Origin: Pseudomonas paralactis
GTDB lineage: Bacteria; Pseudomonadota; Gammaproteobacteria; Pseudomonadales; Pseudomonadaceae
Reading direction: 5' to 3'
Length of the DNA stretch: 64,000 nucleotides
Assembly (NCBI RefSeq): GCF_001439735.1
Contig: NZ_JYLN01000006.1
Location: forward strand, 248,001 to 312,000
The notes under the pieces are model-generated. The model worked only from the letters and a program-made list of their open reading frames with translations. It searched no databases and was not told the origin of the DNA. This document shows, in pieces, positions 42,716 through 54,040 of this stretch (positions within the stretch are counted from its first letter, which is position 1; the number at the start of each line of letters is the position of its first letter). A program made the translations under genes and the position numbers.

Positions 42716-45700
42716 TCAGTCAAACATGAACAGCGCATCATTGCTGAACTGCACTTCAAACCGATTCGCCGGCATCGGTCGCCCGAACAGGTAGCCTTGC
42801 ACCTCGTCACAGCCGTGTTCGCGCAGGAAGTCCAATTGCTCATGGGTTTCCACACCTTCGGCGATCACCGCCAGGTTCAGGCTGTGGGCCATGGCAATAA
42901 TCGCCCGGGCGATCTGCGCGTCCTGCTCACCGGAGGGCAGGCCATCGACGAAGGTGCGGTCGATCTTCAGCACGTCGATAGGGAATTGCTTGAGGTAATT
43001 GAGCGACGAATAGCCGGTGCCAAAGTCGTCCACCGCGATGCTCAAGCCCAGGTTTTTCAGGCTGGCGAGGATCTGCAGGGCTTCGTTGACCTCGCGCATC
43101 AGGATACTTTCGGTCAGTTCCAGCTCCAGGCACGCCGGCGGCAGGCCAGTGTCCTTGAGGATGGTGGCGATGCGCGTGCCCAGTTGCCCGTCGGAGAACT
43201 GCCGCGCCGAGATGTTCACCGAGACTTTGGGTACCCGCACTTTGTTCTGGTGCCAGGTCTTGAGTTGGCGACAGGCTTCGCTGATCACCCAGTCGCCCAC
43301 ATCCACTACCAGCCCGAGTTCTTCCAATACCGGGATGAAATCCCCCGGCGGCACCAGCCCGCGGCGCGGGTGACGCCAACGCAGCAGGGCCTCGGCGCCG
43401 GTCAGGCGTTTGCCGTCGCCGCTGAATTGTGGCTGGTAATACAGCACGAATTCGTTCTGGTCCAGGGCGTGGCGCAGATCGCTTTCCAGTTCCAGGCGCT
43501 CCAGGGCGCTGGCGTTCATGTCGGCCTGGTAGAACTGGAAGTTGTTCTTGCCGCGCTCCTTGGCGTGATACATCGCCGTATCCGCGTTTTTCATCAGCTG
43601 GCTCAGCTCGTTGCCGTCTTGCGGGCTGAGGGCGATGCCGATACTGGCGGTCACAAAGAACTCGCGGCCTTCGAGCACGAATGGCTTCACCAGGCTGGCC
43701 AGAATCTGCTCGGCCACATGAATCGCGCGGTTCAGCGCCATTTCGCGGCTGACCCGTGGTTGCAACAGCAAGGTGAACTCGTCGCCGCCCATGCGCGCCA
43801 CGGTGTCGTCTTCGGCCACGCAACCGAGCAGGCGCGTGGCCATTTCCTTGAGCATCCGGTCGCCCGCGGCGTGGCCGAGGGAGTCGTTGATCGGCTTGAA
43901 GCGGTCGAGGTCGAGGAACATCAGCACCACCCACGACTTCTGCCGTTCGGCGGACTGCAGCGCGGTGTGCAGGCGGTCCTGGAACAGCGTGCGGTTGGGC
44001 AGGTGGGTCAGGGCGTCGTAGTAAGCCAGGCGGTGGATGCGCTGCTCGCTGGCCTTGCGCTCGCTGATATCGCTGAAGAAACACACATAGCTGGCCAGGT
44101 CGCCTTCATCGTCGAACACCGCGGTAATGCCGACCCAGGCCGGGTAATGCTCGCCGTTGCGACGCTTGAGCCACACCTCGCCTTCCCAGGTGCTGTGCTG
44201 GTGCAGTTGCTTGAGCACATAGCGCAGGTGGGCTTCCTGCTGCTCATCGACGGTGAGCATGTTCGGCAACTGGTCGAGCACGTCCGCCACTTCATAGCCG
44301 CTGACCCGGCTGAATGCCTCGTTGGCTTGCACGATATAGCCGGCCGGATCGGTAATCAGAATCGCCGAGGTGGAGTGTTCGAAGACCGTGGCCGCCATGC
44401 GCAGGTCCTTTTCGGCGCGGCGTTGCTGGCTGATATCACGGCCCACGCCGAGAATGCCTTCAAACGCGCCATGTTCATCCCACACCAGCACCAGGCGCAG
44501 TTCGATCGGCACCTTGCGCCCGTCGGCGCGCAGGCAGTCGAACAGGAACAGTTGGGTCTGGACTTCATCGCGCAAGGTGTTCAAGGCCTCGGGGTTGCCG
44601 AGAGCGCGGCTGACCTGTTCCATCAGGCTATAAATGCCGGTCAACTGTTGCGGGTTCGCGACGATCGACTGCCAGCCATTCTTGAATACCCAGTCCACGT
44701 CATAGCCCAATACGGTGTTGACCGATGGGCTGATGTAATTCAGCGCCAGCTGGCTGTCGGTGGAGCAGATCACGTCGCTGATGCTTTCGGCCAGCATCCG
44801 GTAGCGCTGTTCGCTGTCGCGCAGGGATTCGCTGGCCTCGATCTGATCGGTAATGTCTTTGGCCACGCCGATGATCCGGGTGACCACCGTAGACGTATCG
44901 CGGGCCAGGGCCTGTTCGCGGATATCGAAGCGGCGCCACTGGTTATTGCGGTGACGAAAGCGCAGTTGGCAGTGCAATTGGGTCGTGTAGCCGACCTGGC
45001 GTTGCTGTTCGCGCGCGTCATGGTAGTGCTCGGCGTCTTCGGGGTGCAGCAGGATTTCCCAGAAGTACTCACCCATTTGCTGCAACTCGGCTTTGTTGTA
45101 GCCCAGGGTGTGACCCAAATGATGGTTACTGAAAATCATGCGCTGGCTGATCACGTCCTGCACATACAGGTGATCGGGCACGGTGCGCACCACGTCCGAC
45201 CAGAAGCTCTCGCGCTCCACCAGCGACAACTCGATCAGCTTGCGGCTGGTGATGTCGCTGATGCTGAGAATCACGGCCTTGACGTCATCCTGCTGTTCCG
45301 GCAAACGCATCACCAGCCACAGGTACTGTTCGTTGCCCGCCACATCGTTGAGCTGGATTTCCAGCTCCAGCTGTTTTTGCCGGGTCAGTACGGCTTCCAG
45401 CACCTGGTAGCCAATGGAGGTGGTATTGCTCGGGCAATCATCGATCAGGCGCTCCCAGGCTTGCTCGCAAGACGCGACGTTGAGCAGGCGCACCGCCATC
45501 TGGTTGACCTCGGTGACGCGCAACTCTTTAAGCAGTTGCTTGCGCTCGGCGGGGTTGGCCTGCAACCAGGCGTGCAACTGCTCGCGGCTTTGCACCTGGG
45601 TCTTGTTGCAAAACGCCTTGAGCCCCGCCAGGTCAAGCACGCACAAGGCCACGCCGGTGCCTTCGAAGATGTCCTGATAGCGTCGCCGGCCTTCGTTCAC

Positions 45701-46567
45701 CTGGCGTTGGCGACGGCGCATGTTGAGCAGCACGATCACCGGGATCAGCGAGAACGCCAGCCCCAGCAGGCACTTGCCGATAAAGGCGGGCAGTAGTTGT
45801 TCCAGCACCGCGCTGCGGTCAAACATGCCGCGCAGTTGCCAATCGCTTTTGCTCAAGGGCGTGACCAGCACACTGCGGTTCAACTCTTCCGGTGTCAGGG
45901 CACCGGACCACTGCGCCGGCATCCCGCTGTCACGGCTGACCACACGATGGTTCAGGCTGTTCTCGATTGCCCACATCGGGCGCGGGCCCTGGACATCCTG
46001 GCGTGTGAGGTTGGCCAGATAGTTGGGCGCCAGGCGCAAGGCCCAGTACACCTTGGAGCCACCGCTGGGTTGGTGCAGCAACAGATAGATGACTGTGCCG
46101 TCATTATCGTTGCTCAGGTAGTAGGACTGGGCGTGACTGCGCTTGACCAGGTCTTCAAGCAGGGCACTGTCTTGGCTGCCTTCGGCAGTGTCGCTGATCA
46201 GTGCGCCGCTGGGGGCGAGCAGGGCGAAGCTGCGCAGGTCCGGTAATGAGCGCTGCAGCGTGCGCATCAGGGCCTGCTGCTGTTCGGCATTGCGCGGCGG
46301 CTCGACAATCGGCAACAGGTTCAGGGCGATCTGCGCGCTCAGGGCCATGCTCTGGCTGATCTGCTCGGCCAGGTCGGCACTGTAGTCGATGGTGTATTGC
46401 TGCTGGTTTTTCTGGTTTTGCTGCAACTGGTCGAGCAGTTGCCAGAACAATAATGCGAGCAACATCAGGACAAGCGTCGCCAATGCGCCCTTCAAGGTAC
46501 CGTGCAGGGGCGCTCCCGGCGCAATATGAGCGGCGCGCAAGGGAGTGGGCGGCGTGACTTTGGACAA
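42716..46567 (-). CDS. morA: Membrane-bound PAS-GGDEF-EAL c-di-GMP enzyme (MorA-like)
   Basis: A 1283-residue inner-membrane sensor: TM1 about residues 23-46, a periplasmic region of about 210 residues, TM2 about 259-282, about four PAS/PAC domains, GGDEF near residue 925 (ARMGGDEFTLL) and EAL near 1055 (AEALLRWRHPRRG). The EAL catalytic residues look intact (ELTESILM, DDFGTGYSSL). The intact GGDEF and EAL suggest both cyclase and phosphodiesterase activity, as for P. aeruginosa MorA, which affects flagella and biofilm. I chose a TTG at 46567 (reads LSKVTPPTPL) after AGGATCACAGC; an upstream ORF start at 46741 has no ribosome site. Confidence 0.9.
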   Translation of the reverse strand: MSKVTPPTPLRAAHIAPGAPLHGTLKGALATLVLMLLALLFWQLLDQLQQNQKNQQQYTIDYSADLAEQISQSMALSAQIALNLLPIVEPPRNAEQQQALMRTLQRSLPDLRSFALLAPSGALISDTAEGSQDSALLEDLVKRSHAQSYYLSNDNDGTVIYLLLHQPSGGSKVYWALRLAPNYLANLTRQDVQGPRPMWAIENSLNHRVVSRDSGMPAQWSGALTPEELNRSVLVTPLSKSDWQLRGMFDRSAVLEQLLPAFIGKCLLGLAFSLIPVIVLLNMRRRQRQVNEGRRRYQDIFEGTGVALCVLDLAGLKAFCNKTQVQSREQLHAWLQANPAERKQLLKELRVTEVNQMAVRLLNVASCEQAWERLIDDCPSNTTSIGYQVLEAVLTRQKQLELEIQLNDVAGNEQYLWLVMRLPEQQDDVKAVILSISDITSRKLIELSLVERESFWSDVVRTVPDHLYVQDVISQRMIFSNHHLGHTLGYNKAELQQMGEYFWEILLHPEDAEHYHDAREQQRQVGYTTQLHCQLRFRHRNNQWRRFDIREQALARDTSTVVTRIIGVAKDITDQIEASESLRDSEQRYRMLAESISDVICSTDSQLALNYISPSVNTVLGYDVDWVFKNGWQSIVANPQQLTGIYSLMEQVSRALGNPEALNTLRDEVQTQLFLFDCLRADGRKVPIELRLVLVWDEHGAFEGILGVGRDISQQRRAEKDLRMAATVFEHSTSAILITDPAGYIVQANEAFSRVSGYEVADVLDQLPNMLTVDEQQEAHLRYVLKQLHQHSTWEGEVWLKRRNGEHYPAWVGITAVFDDEGDLASYVCFFSDISERKASEQRIHRLAYYDALTHLPNRTLFQDRLHTALQSAERQKSWVVLMFLDLDRFKPINDSLGHAAGDRMLKEMATRLLGCVAEDDTVARMGGDEFTLLLQPRVSREMALNRAIHVAEQILASLVKPFVLEGREFFVTASIGIALSPQDGNELSQLMKNADTAMYHAKERGKNNFQFYQADMNASALERLELESDLRHALDQNEFVLYYQPQFSGDGKRLTGAEALLRWRHPRRGLVPPGDFIPVLEELGLVVDVGDWVISEACRQLKTWHQNKVRVPKVSVNISARQFSDGQLGTRIATILKDTGLPPACLELELTESILMREVNEALQILASLKNLGLSIAVDDFGTGYSSLNYLKQFPIDVLKIDRTFVDGLPSGEQDAQIARAIIAMAHSLNLAVIAEGVETHEQLDFLREHGCDEVQGYLFGRPMPANRFEVQFSNDALFMFD

Positions 46568-46851
46568 GCTGTGATCCTGCGGTTGGCTGGACTGGCGCGC
46601 GACGTGCACTATAAGCCGGACGCCCGGAGGGCGGCTAGCATGCCTTGAGTTGTGGCAAAGTGCCAGTCCTGCCTGGCTGGACTGCCCCAACGCATTCAGG
46701 TAGCTTTGCCGGTTACGCGGGGGCGTTCCAGCCCCAGACATTCAGGCTTTTTCCCCACGCAGGCATTGATGATAGTCAAAGGCCCGCGCGGCGCATGGCC
46801 TGGCACGGGCTTCGTCCGCTTAATTCATCAGTCACTGACGCTAGGTTCACC

Positions 46852-48516
<1,665 letters not shown>

Positions 48517-48529
48517 TTCGGGTTGGTTT

Positions 48530-48563
48530 AAAAAAACGGAGCCTTCGGGCTCCGCTTTTTTTT
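48530..48563 (+). terminator. Intrinsic terminator of ettA
   Basis: CGGAGCC (48537-48543), tetraloop TTCG, GGCTCCG (48548-48554) with AAAAAA before and TTTTTTTT after. A strong rho-independent terminator 20 bp after the ettA stop. Confidence 0.95.
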
Positions 48564-48590
48564 GGGCGCTATTCAGGTGGACCGAGGCGA

Positions 48591-48684
48591 CTTCATCGCA
48601 GGCAAGCCAGCTCCCACATTAGATCGAGTACCTCTGCTACGACACGGTCCAATGTGGGAGCTGGCTTGCCTGCGATAGCGGTTT
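48591..48684. repeat. REP pair, family B, inverted order
   Basis: ATCGCAGGCAAGCCAGCTCC is followed about 45 bp later by GTGGGAGCTGGCTTGCCTGC and GATAGCGG. It has the same reversed arm order as the copy at 42617. It lies in the 347-bp gap 48517-48863 between ettA and gdhA; the rest of that gap is the ettA terminator and an AT-rich gdhA promoter region. Confidence 0.88.
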
Positions 48685-48863
48685 AACTATTGGTGCATAT
48701 CTCGCGTTGAAATCCCTGTTAGGGGGCAAAAAACCTGATTATTTATATCCAATGCACCATTTAAATTCACAAAAGCGACATTTTGCCCTGTCACGGTGCG
48801 AAACGAATTGATAAAGTCCGGCTCATTCTCTGTTTAACAACAATCAATTTGCCGAGACTTTTC

Positions 48864-50201
48864 ATGATCGAATCCGTCGAATCCTTCCTTGCCCGTCTCA
48901 AGAAACGCGACCCCGACCAGCCGGAATTCCACCAGGCCGTGGAAGAAGTCCTGCGCAGCCTGTGGCCTTTTCTTGAAGCCAATCCCCACTACCTGACCTC
49001 GGGCATTCTGGAACGCATTTGCGAGCCGGAACGCGCGATTACCTTTCGAGTATCGTGGGTGGATGATCACGGCAAGGTTCAGGTCAATCGCGGTTTCCGT
49101 ATCCAGATGAACAGCGCCATCGGCCCCTACAAAGGCGGCTTGCGCTTTCATCCTTCGGTCAACCTGGGCGTGTTGAAATTCCTCGCCTTCGAGCAGACCT
49201 TCAAGAACTCCCTGACTTCACTGCCCATGGGCGGCGGCAAAGGCGGCTCGGACTTCGACCCCAAGGGCAAGAGCGATGCCGAAGTGATGCGCTTCTGCCA
49301 GGCCTTTATGAGCGAGCTGTACCGCCACATCGGTGCGGACGTTGACGTACCGGCCGGGGATATCGGCGTGGGCGCACGGGAAATCGGCTTCCTGTTCGGC
49401 CAGTACAAACGCCTGAGTAACCAATTCACCTCAGTGCTGACCGGTAAAGGCATGACCTACGGCGGCAGCCTGATCCGCCCGGAAGCCACCGGTTTCGGCT
49501 GTGTGTATTTCGCCGAGGAAATGCTCAAGCGCCAAGGTCAGCGGGTTGAAGGCAAGCGTGTGGCCGTGTCCGGCTCCGGTAATGTGGCGCAATACGCGGC
49601 GCGCAAGGTCATGGACCTGGGGGGCAAGGTAGTTTCCCTGTCGGACTCCGAAGGCACCCTGTACGCCGAAAGTGGTTTGACCGAAGAGCAATGGTCGGCC
49701 CTGCTGGAGCTGAAAAACGTACAGCGCGGGCGTATCAGTGAATTGGCTGAACGGTTCGGCCTGGAGTTTTGCAAAGGCCAAACCCCTTGGGAGCTGGCCT
49801 GCGATATCGCGCTGCCCTGCGCCACCCAGAATGAACTCGATGCCCAGGCCGCACGCACGCTGTTGCGCAACGGCTGCATCTGCGTGGCCGAAGGCGCCAA
49901 CATGCCGACTACGCTGGAGGCTGTGGATATCTTCATCGACGCGGGCATTCTGTTCGCACCGGGCAAGGCCTCCAACGCCGGCGGCGTTGCGGTGAGCGGC
50001 CTGGAAATGTCGCAGAACGCCATGCGCCTGCTGTGGACCGCCGGGGAAGTGGACAGCAAGCTGCACAACATCATGCAGTCAATCCACCATGCCTGCGTGC
50101 ATTACGGTGAGGAAAACGGCCGGGTCAACTACGTCAAGGGCGCCAACATCGCAGGCTTCGTGAAAGTGGCTGACGCAATGCTGGCCCAGGGCATCGTCTA
50201 A
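48864..50201 (+). CDS. gdhA: NADP-specific glutamate dehydrogenase
   Basis: The 445-residue hexameric enzyme reductively aminates 2-oxoglutarate with ammonia. The substrate-binding block is IGPYKGGLRFHPSVNLGVLK and the catalytic Lys is in LPMGGGKGGSDFDPKGKSD. The dinucleotide fold contains VAVSGSGNVAQYAA. The ATG at 48864 (MIESVESFLARLKKRDP) is the family start; an upstream ORF start at 48783 runs through the promoter. The region 48690-48860 is AT-rich and should hold the promoter. The 3' end overlaps the convergent Gre-like gene by 4 bases. Confidence 0.97.
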   Translation: MIESVESFLARLKKRDPDQPEFHQAVEEVLRSLWPFLEANPHYLTSGILERICEPERAITFRVSWVDDHGKVQVNRGFRIQMNSAIGPYKGGLRFHPSVNLGVLKFLAFEQTFKNSLTSLPMGGGKGGSDFDPKGKSDAEVMRFCQAFMSELYRHIGADVDVPAGDIGVGAREIGFLFGQYKRLSNQFTSVLTGKGMTYGGSLIRPEATGFGCVYFAEEMLKRQGQRVEGKRVAVSGSGNVAQYAARKVMDLGGKVVSLSDSEGTLYAESGLTEEQWSALLELKNVQRGRISELAERFGLEFCKGQTPWELACDIALPCATQNELDAQAARTLLRNGCICVAEGANMPTTLEAVDIFIDAGILFAPGKASNAGGVAVSGLEMSQNAMRLLWTAGEVDSKLHNIMQSIHHACVHYGEENGRVNYVKGANIAGFVKVADAMLAQGIV

Positions 50202-50695
50202 CGCTCGGGTTCAATGCTCAGCACTTCGATCAACTGATCGCCGACGGGGCGTTTCCACAGCACCTCGTCGCCCACCTGGGCCCCCAACAAGGCACGGCCC
50301 AGAGGCGAACCCCAGTTGATCAAACCCGCGTTGGCGTCAGCCTGGTCCTCACCCACCAAGTGAATGCGCTGCTGCTCGTCCTGCTCGTTGGCGAACGTGA
50401 CCCAACTGCCGATCTGTACCTTGTCGGTGGATGTCGCCGGTGCGACCACCTGTGCGCTCTGCACCCGCTGGTTGAAGTAGCGTAAATCCCGCTCAAGATC
50501 CGCCTGGCGCTGTTTATCGGCCTGCTCACCCTTGGCGGATTCGGCGCTGTACTCAAGCTGCAATTGCGCCACCTTGGCTTGCAACTGCGCCAACCCTTGC
50601 GCGGTCAGGCGGTTGGGTTGTTCGCTGACCTGGCGCTCCACCGGCTGATCGGCCTGGGCGGCGGCATTGTCTTCATTTACAAAAGCTCGGCTCAT
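50198..50695 (-). CDS. GreA/GreB-family transcript-cleavage-like factor
   Basis: A 165-residue protein. An N-terminal coiled coil spans residues about 28-78 (LTAQGLAQLQAKVAQLQLEY, with DLERDLRYFNQRVQSA), and a C-terminal FKBP-like GreA/B domain includes KVQIGSWVTFANEQDEQQRI and WGSPLGRALLGAQVGDEVLW. The tip of the coiled coil does not show the paired acidic residues of classical GreB as clearly, so full RNA-cleavage activity is uncertain. It is common in Pseudomonas as an additional Gre paralogue. Convergent with gdhA; the stop codons overlap. Confidence 0.82.
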   Translation of the reverse strand: MSRAFVNEDNAAAQADQPVERQVSEQPNRLTAQGLAQLQAKVAQLQLEYSAESAKGEQADKQRQADLERDLRYFNQRVQSAQVVAPATSTDKVQIGSWVTFANEQDEQQRIHLVGEDQADANAGLINWGSPLGRALLGAQVGDEVLWKRPVGDQLIEVLSIEPER

Positions 50696-50765
50696 GACGT
50701 TCTCCCTCTATGGAGTTTGGGCCATGTTCGCCGCGCATTAGTTTCGGTGAATGTCTGAAAACGAC

Positions 50766-51122
50766 CTATTGCGAGCGATACGCCTTGGCCGCATCGCGGT
50801 CTTTTTCATGCTGCCACTCGCGCTCGCGGTCATTGTTGCGGTTGTCCTGGTAGTCGCGCAGCTCCTCGTTTTCACGCATGGCCTTGCACTGGCGAAAACC
50901 GTCTTCCCAGCCTTCGGCGTATTGCCGGTCTTTGAGGTAGCGTGGAACGTTCTTGCGAAACTCCCCGGTAATCACCCCAGCGGCCTGGCGACCGCTGCTG
51001 CAACCGTCGTCAAAGCCATCGGCGAAGGCGGGTGGATAACCCTTGGCCAGCAGGTCCTCATGGGTTGTCTGGCAACCCGCCAGCCACACCCCAGCACACA
51101 GCATTAGCGCATAACGCCACAT
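50766..51122 (-). CDS. Hypothetical lipoprotein
   Basis: A 118-residue lipoprotein with signal MWRYALMLCAGVWLAGC (lipobox LAGC, Cys17). The mature part has two further Cys (DDGCSSG, FRQCKAM) and a highly charged C-terminal helix (ENEELRDYQDNRNNDREREW). It is conserved in Pseudomonas as far as I recall, with no known function. Standalone on the minus strand between the Gre-like gene and a REPIN. Confidence 0.82.
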   Translation of the reverse strand: MWRYALMLCAGVWLAGCQTTHEDLLAKGYPPAFADGFDDGCSSGRQAAGVITGEFRKNVPRYLKDRQYAEGWEDGFRQCKAMRENEELRDYQDNRNNDREREWQHEKDRDAAKAYRSQ

Positions 51123-51221
51123 GGCGTACTCCCTGGCCGGTTAACGGCTGATAAGGAGAGTCTAGAAGGGGATTTGTCAGCTGTATGTGAAAGAGGTGTC
51201 AGAGGGATGTGCAGGACTTTT

Positions 51222-51318
51222 GTAGGAGCGAGCTTGCTCGCGAAGACCCCATAGGCGCCGCGTTTATTCGGGAAACACGCGTTATCGTTGACGTTTTTCG
51301 CGAGCAAGCTCGCTCTAC
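51222..51318. repeat. REPIN, family A
   Basis: Arms GTAGGAGCGAGCTTGCTCGC and CGCGAGCAAGCTCGCTCTAC (one base missing in the right arm) surround GCGTTATCGTTGACGTTTTT. Located between the lipoprotein gene and the DUF4105 gene. Confidence 0.9.
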
Positions 51319-51342
51319 ATTGGGCATTTCACCAGGCTTTAG

Positions 51343-53196
51343 TCAGTAGTGATACCACTTCACTTCAAGCATCACTTCATTGACTGGCGTGGACAGGTGG
51401 CTGAACTCACGCTGGGCGCTCAAGCGCAGGCCCAGGTTGCGTGACAGTTCCCATTGCTGGTTGAGGCTGATGCTGCGCCGTACTTCACCATTGGTGAAGA
51501 AGTCACCTTTGGCCTCCAGGCTCAGGTTGCCCAGCGGGTTCTTCCACAGCACGCCGGTGTTGAAGCCGGCGGCGGGGGAGATGGCTTCACTGAAGTCGTT
51601 GTTGTGCTCCACACGCACGGTGCCGAGGGCAAAACCGAGCATGTCGTCGGAGAGTTGCCAGGTGCCGCCGGCGCCGCCGTTGACGTGGGCGACCAGGGTT
51701 TCGTCGTCGTGCTTGCCCGGCACCCGCTCCAGGCCGCCGGTGACTTGCCATGACCACGGCTGCAACAGCGCATTGCGCGGCGTCAGCGAGCGGATGGTGG
51801 CCAGGTCCAGTTGCTGCAACTGCCAGTGATTGCCTTCGTACTGGCGCAGTTTCATTTGCAGGATTTCGATCTGGGCGCCCAGGGGGAAGCCTTCGGCGTT
51901 GTCGTTAAGGTCGTGATAGGCCATGCGCAGGCCATATTCACCGAAGGCTTTGTCGCCACGGGTGCCGATGCCGGCTTGCCAGGTGCGCGACTGGTGGCCG
52001 TTCTCCGGCAAGCCAGGCGGTGTGATTTTCAGGTCCGGCGCAGGGTTCTGGTTGATCGCGCGCAGCAGTTCGAAGCTGCGCTGGGAGCGTTCTGTATCAC
52101 GCTCCAGGCCGTTGGCGCGGTAGCGGCCGAGGCGGTAGGCGGCGTCGATAATCAGCGCCTGGCGCTCGCGGGGCAGGGCCTTGAAGGCCGGTTCTTGCAG
52201 TTGCTTCTGGTCATCGCTGACTTTCAACACCCACGCTTGCTCATCGCCGTCCAGCGGCTTGGCGCGTTCCAGCAGTTCGCGTTCACGCGAGGGGCGATAG
52301 TCGATCTTTTCCACCAGGCCTGCGTCCTTTACCGCCTTGACGGTATCGGTCGGGATCGCGGTGAGCGGGAATTGCTCGGTCAGGCGCAGACCGGGGCGGG
52401 CCACTTGCAGCAGTTCCAGTAAGCGATAGGAGCAGTTTTCGTCGAAGAAGAAATAGTCGAACTGGATCTGCTTGAGCTCCCACACGTGCTCGACCATGCG
52501 CTTGGTCTCGACCTCGGTGAGGTTCAGACGGTATTCCCACAGGTCGCGGTTTTCCAGGCTGCGGTATTCCGAGAGTTTCTCCTGATAGGGCACCAGGGCG
52601 AACAGGCCGGGGTAGCCGCCCATCAGGCCCTTCCAGGCATACAGGATGCTGTTGTCGGAGCCTTCGATATAGGCGCCGAAGTTGATCGCATAGCTGAGCA
52701 GGGCGGTGTTGTTGCTTTGCACGTCAGCCTGGTCGATGCGCAGCAGGGTGTGGCCGAACATCGATGACGGGCTGTTGAGATAGGCCGCCGGGAAAATCAT
52801 CACCGCGCTATGGGGCGCAACGTCCGTGAACCATTGGGTGAATTCTTTGCAGTCCAGGGCCGGCAAGTCGTTCAGGTGCAACTGATCCTTGAGCCAGCGG
52901 GTACGTGCGGGGTACACACATTGGGCGTGCTTTTCACCCAGGCTGGCCGGTGCATACAGCGCCTGCACGGTGGCCTTGAGTTCGGCGTCCGGGTGATGGG
53001 CGCCGTCGGCGGCGAGGAAGAATTTCTTGTCGCTGACATAGCTGCGCCAGCCGCTGATCTTGCCGGCTTCGTAATGCCCCAGCGACAGCCAGAACGGGTC
53101 ATTGGCCAGTTGCTGCAAACGTTGATCGTCCAGGTGCGGTGCCGCGTGCAGCGGGGCGCAAGCGAAGAGAGCCAGGCAAGCGAGGCGTTTGAGCAT
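51343..53196 (-). CDS. Exported DUF4105 (Lnb N-terminal-like) protein
   Basis: The 617-residue exported protein has a signal peptide (MLKRLACLALFACAPLHAAP). The central DUF4105 domain (about residues 110-320) carries MFGHTLLRID and FDENCSYRLLELL; the Ser/His/Cys pattern is reminiscent of the Lnb N-terminal periplasmic domain. The C-terminal third is rich in alternating hydrophobic residues and may be a beta-rich or barrel-like part ending MLEVKWYHY, which would fit an outer-membrane location. Function unknown. It lies just downstream of the DUF3015 gene, separated by a terminator. Confidence 0.82.
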   Translation of the reverse strand: MLKRLACLALFACAPLHAAPHLDDQRLQQLANDPFWLSLGHYEAGKISGWRSYVSDKKFFLAADGAHHPDAELKATVQALYAPASLGEKHAQCVYPARTRWLKDQLHLNDLPALDCKEFTQWFTDVAPHSAVMIFPAAYLNSPSSMFGHTLLRIDQADVQSNNTALLSYAINFGAYIEGSDNSILYAWKGLMGGYPGLFALVPYQEKLSEYRSLENRDLWEYRLNLTEVETKRMVEHVWELKQIQFDYFFFDENCSYRLLELLQVARPGLRLTEQFPLTAIPTDTVKAVKDAGLVEKIDYRPSRERELLERAKPLDGDEQAWVLKVSDDQKQLQEPAFKALPRERQALIIDAAYRLGRYRANGLERDTERSQRSFELLRAINQNPAPDLKITPPGLPENGHQSRTWQAGIGTRGDKAFGEYGLRMAYHDLNDNAEGFPLGAQIEILQMKLRQYEGNHWQLQQLDLATIRSLTPRNALLQPWSWQVTGGLERVPGKHDDETLVAHVNGGAGGTWQLSDDMLGFALGTVRVEHNNDFSEAISPAAGFNTGVLWKNPLGNLSLEAKGDFFTNGEVRRSISLNQQWELSRNLGLRLSAQREFSHLSTPVNEVMLEVKWYHY

Positions 53197-53243
53197 GGGG
53201 GCTACTTAAGTCGGACTGAAAAAAAGACCCAAGGGGGGCAGGT

Positions 53244-53279
53244 CGAAAAAATAAAACCCGCGCCTCGAAAGACGCGGGT
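53244..53279 (-). terminator. Intrinsic terminator of the DUF3015 gene
   Basis: On the minus strand ACCCGCG and CGCGGGT (53273-53279 and 53256-53262) form a stem, followed by TTTTATTTTTT. It lies just after the DUF3015 stop codon and before the DUF4105 gene. Confidence 0.88.
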
Positions 53280-53287
53280 GGTCGAGC

Positions 53288-53776
53288 TTAAGCCTGGGTA
53301 GCGTATTTCGCCAGACGGGCATCACTTTTCAGTACTGCAATGGTGTTGTTGTGCACGTCGTCAGCGGTCACGTCAGCCTTGCTGAAGATCTGCTGGAAGT
53401 GCTCGTGGGTCACGGCCGCGAAGTGATCGCGATCTTCCGGGGCAACACCCAGTACCACGGCATAGGTGGTCAGTGCTTCGCCGTTGCCTTTGGCCATGTC
53501 TTCGGACAGCTCGTTCATCATGCCATTCATGGCAATCCAGGACTTGCCGCCGTAGGTCAGGGCGCTGTTGGTGCTGCAACCGTTGGTGCCCGAGGTCATG
53601 CCGAAGGTGGCGTTACCCGAGGTGCCGTTGGTGGTGGACGCGAGGAAGTGAGCCGGAGTACCGCGCTGGCCTTCGAACAACATGTTGCCCCAACCGCAGT
53701 TCGGGCCACCTGGTGCTTCTGCCATTGCATTGAGGGAGACGACGGTGAAGAGAGTACCAAGAAGGATCCGTTTCAT
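53288..53776 (-). CDS. Periplasmic DUF3015 family protein
   Basis: The 162-residue exported protein has a signal peptide (MKRILLGTLFTVVSLNAMAE). The mature part begins APGGPNCGWGNMLFEGQRGT and contains the DUF3015 pattern with two Cys (PNCGWG, TNGCSTNS). The C-terminal half is helical and acidic. Family function is unknown. It is abundant in Pseudomonas and Vibrio. The 264-bp upstream gap 53777-54040 holds an AT-rich promoter region and no gene I can support. Confidence 0.87.
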   Translation of the reverse strand: MKRILLGTLFTVVSLNAMAEAPGGPNCGWGNMLFEGQRGTPAHFLASTTNGTSGNATFGMTSGTNGCSTNSALTYGGKSWIAMNGMMNELSEDMAKGNGEALTTYAVVLGVAPEDRDHFAAVTHEHFQQIFSKADVTADDVHNNTIAVLKSDARLAKYATQA

Positions 53777-54040
53777 AGCTTTGTTCTCTTTGTGTGCAAA
53801 CCAATGGACAAGGGTTCAGGTGCTCAATGCACCCTAGGGGCCAGTTATTAGTCCAACCCGCGCAGTTTGGAGTTTAGGCACGTTCCCAGGGTTCCGTGAT
53901 TTTTTATAAACATTCAGTCTCGGGCGATTTTTTTGTAAGACGCGTGCGGTGGCTATGCTTTCCCGAAAGCGCGCCTTGCCAGAGCGCTCAACCCGGAGCC
54001 AGAATGCCCCCATCTGCCCCGCCTGATGTAAGGAAGCCCG

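Noticed and set aside
42563..45796. Very long open frame on the plus strand (1077 codons)
   Set aside because: It is the complement of morA. The encoded protein has only repeated His/Gln/Val-rich shadow composition and no ribosome site; morA has intact GGDEF and EAL motifs.
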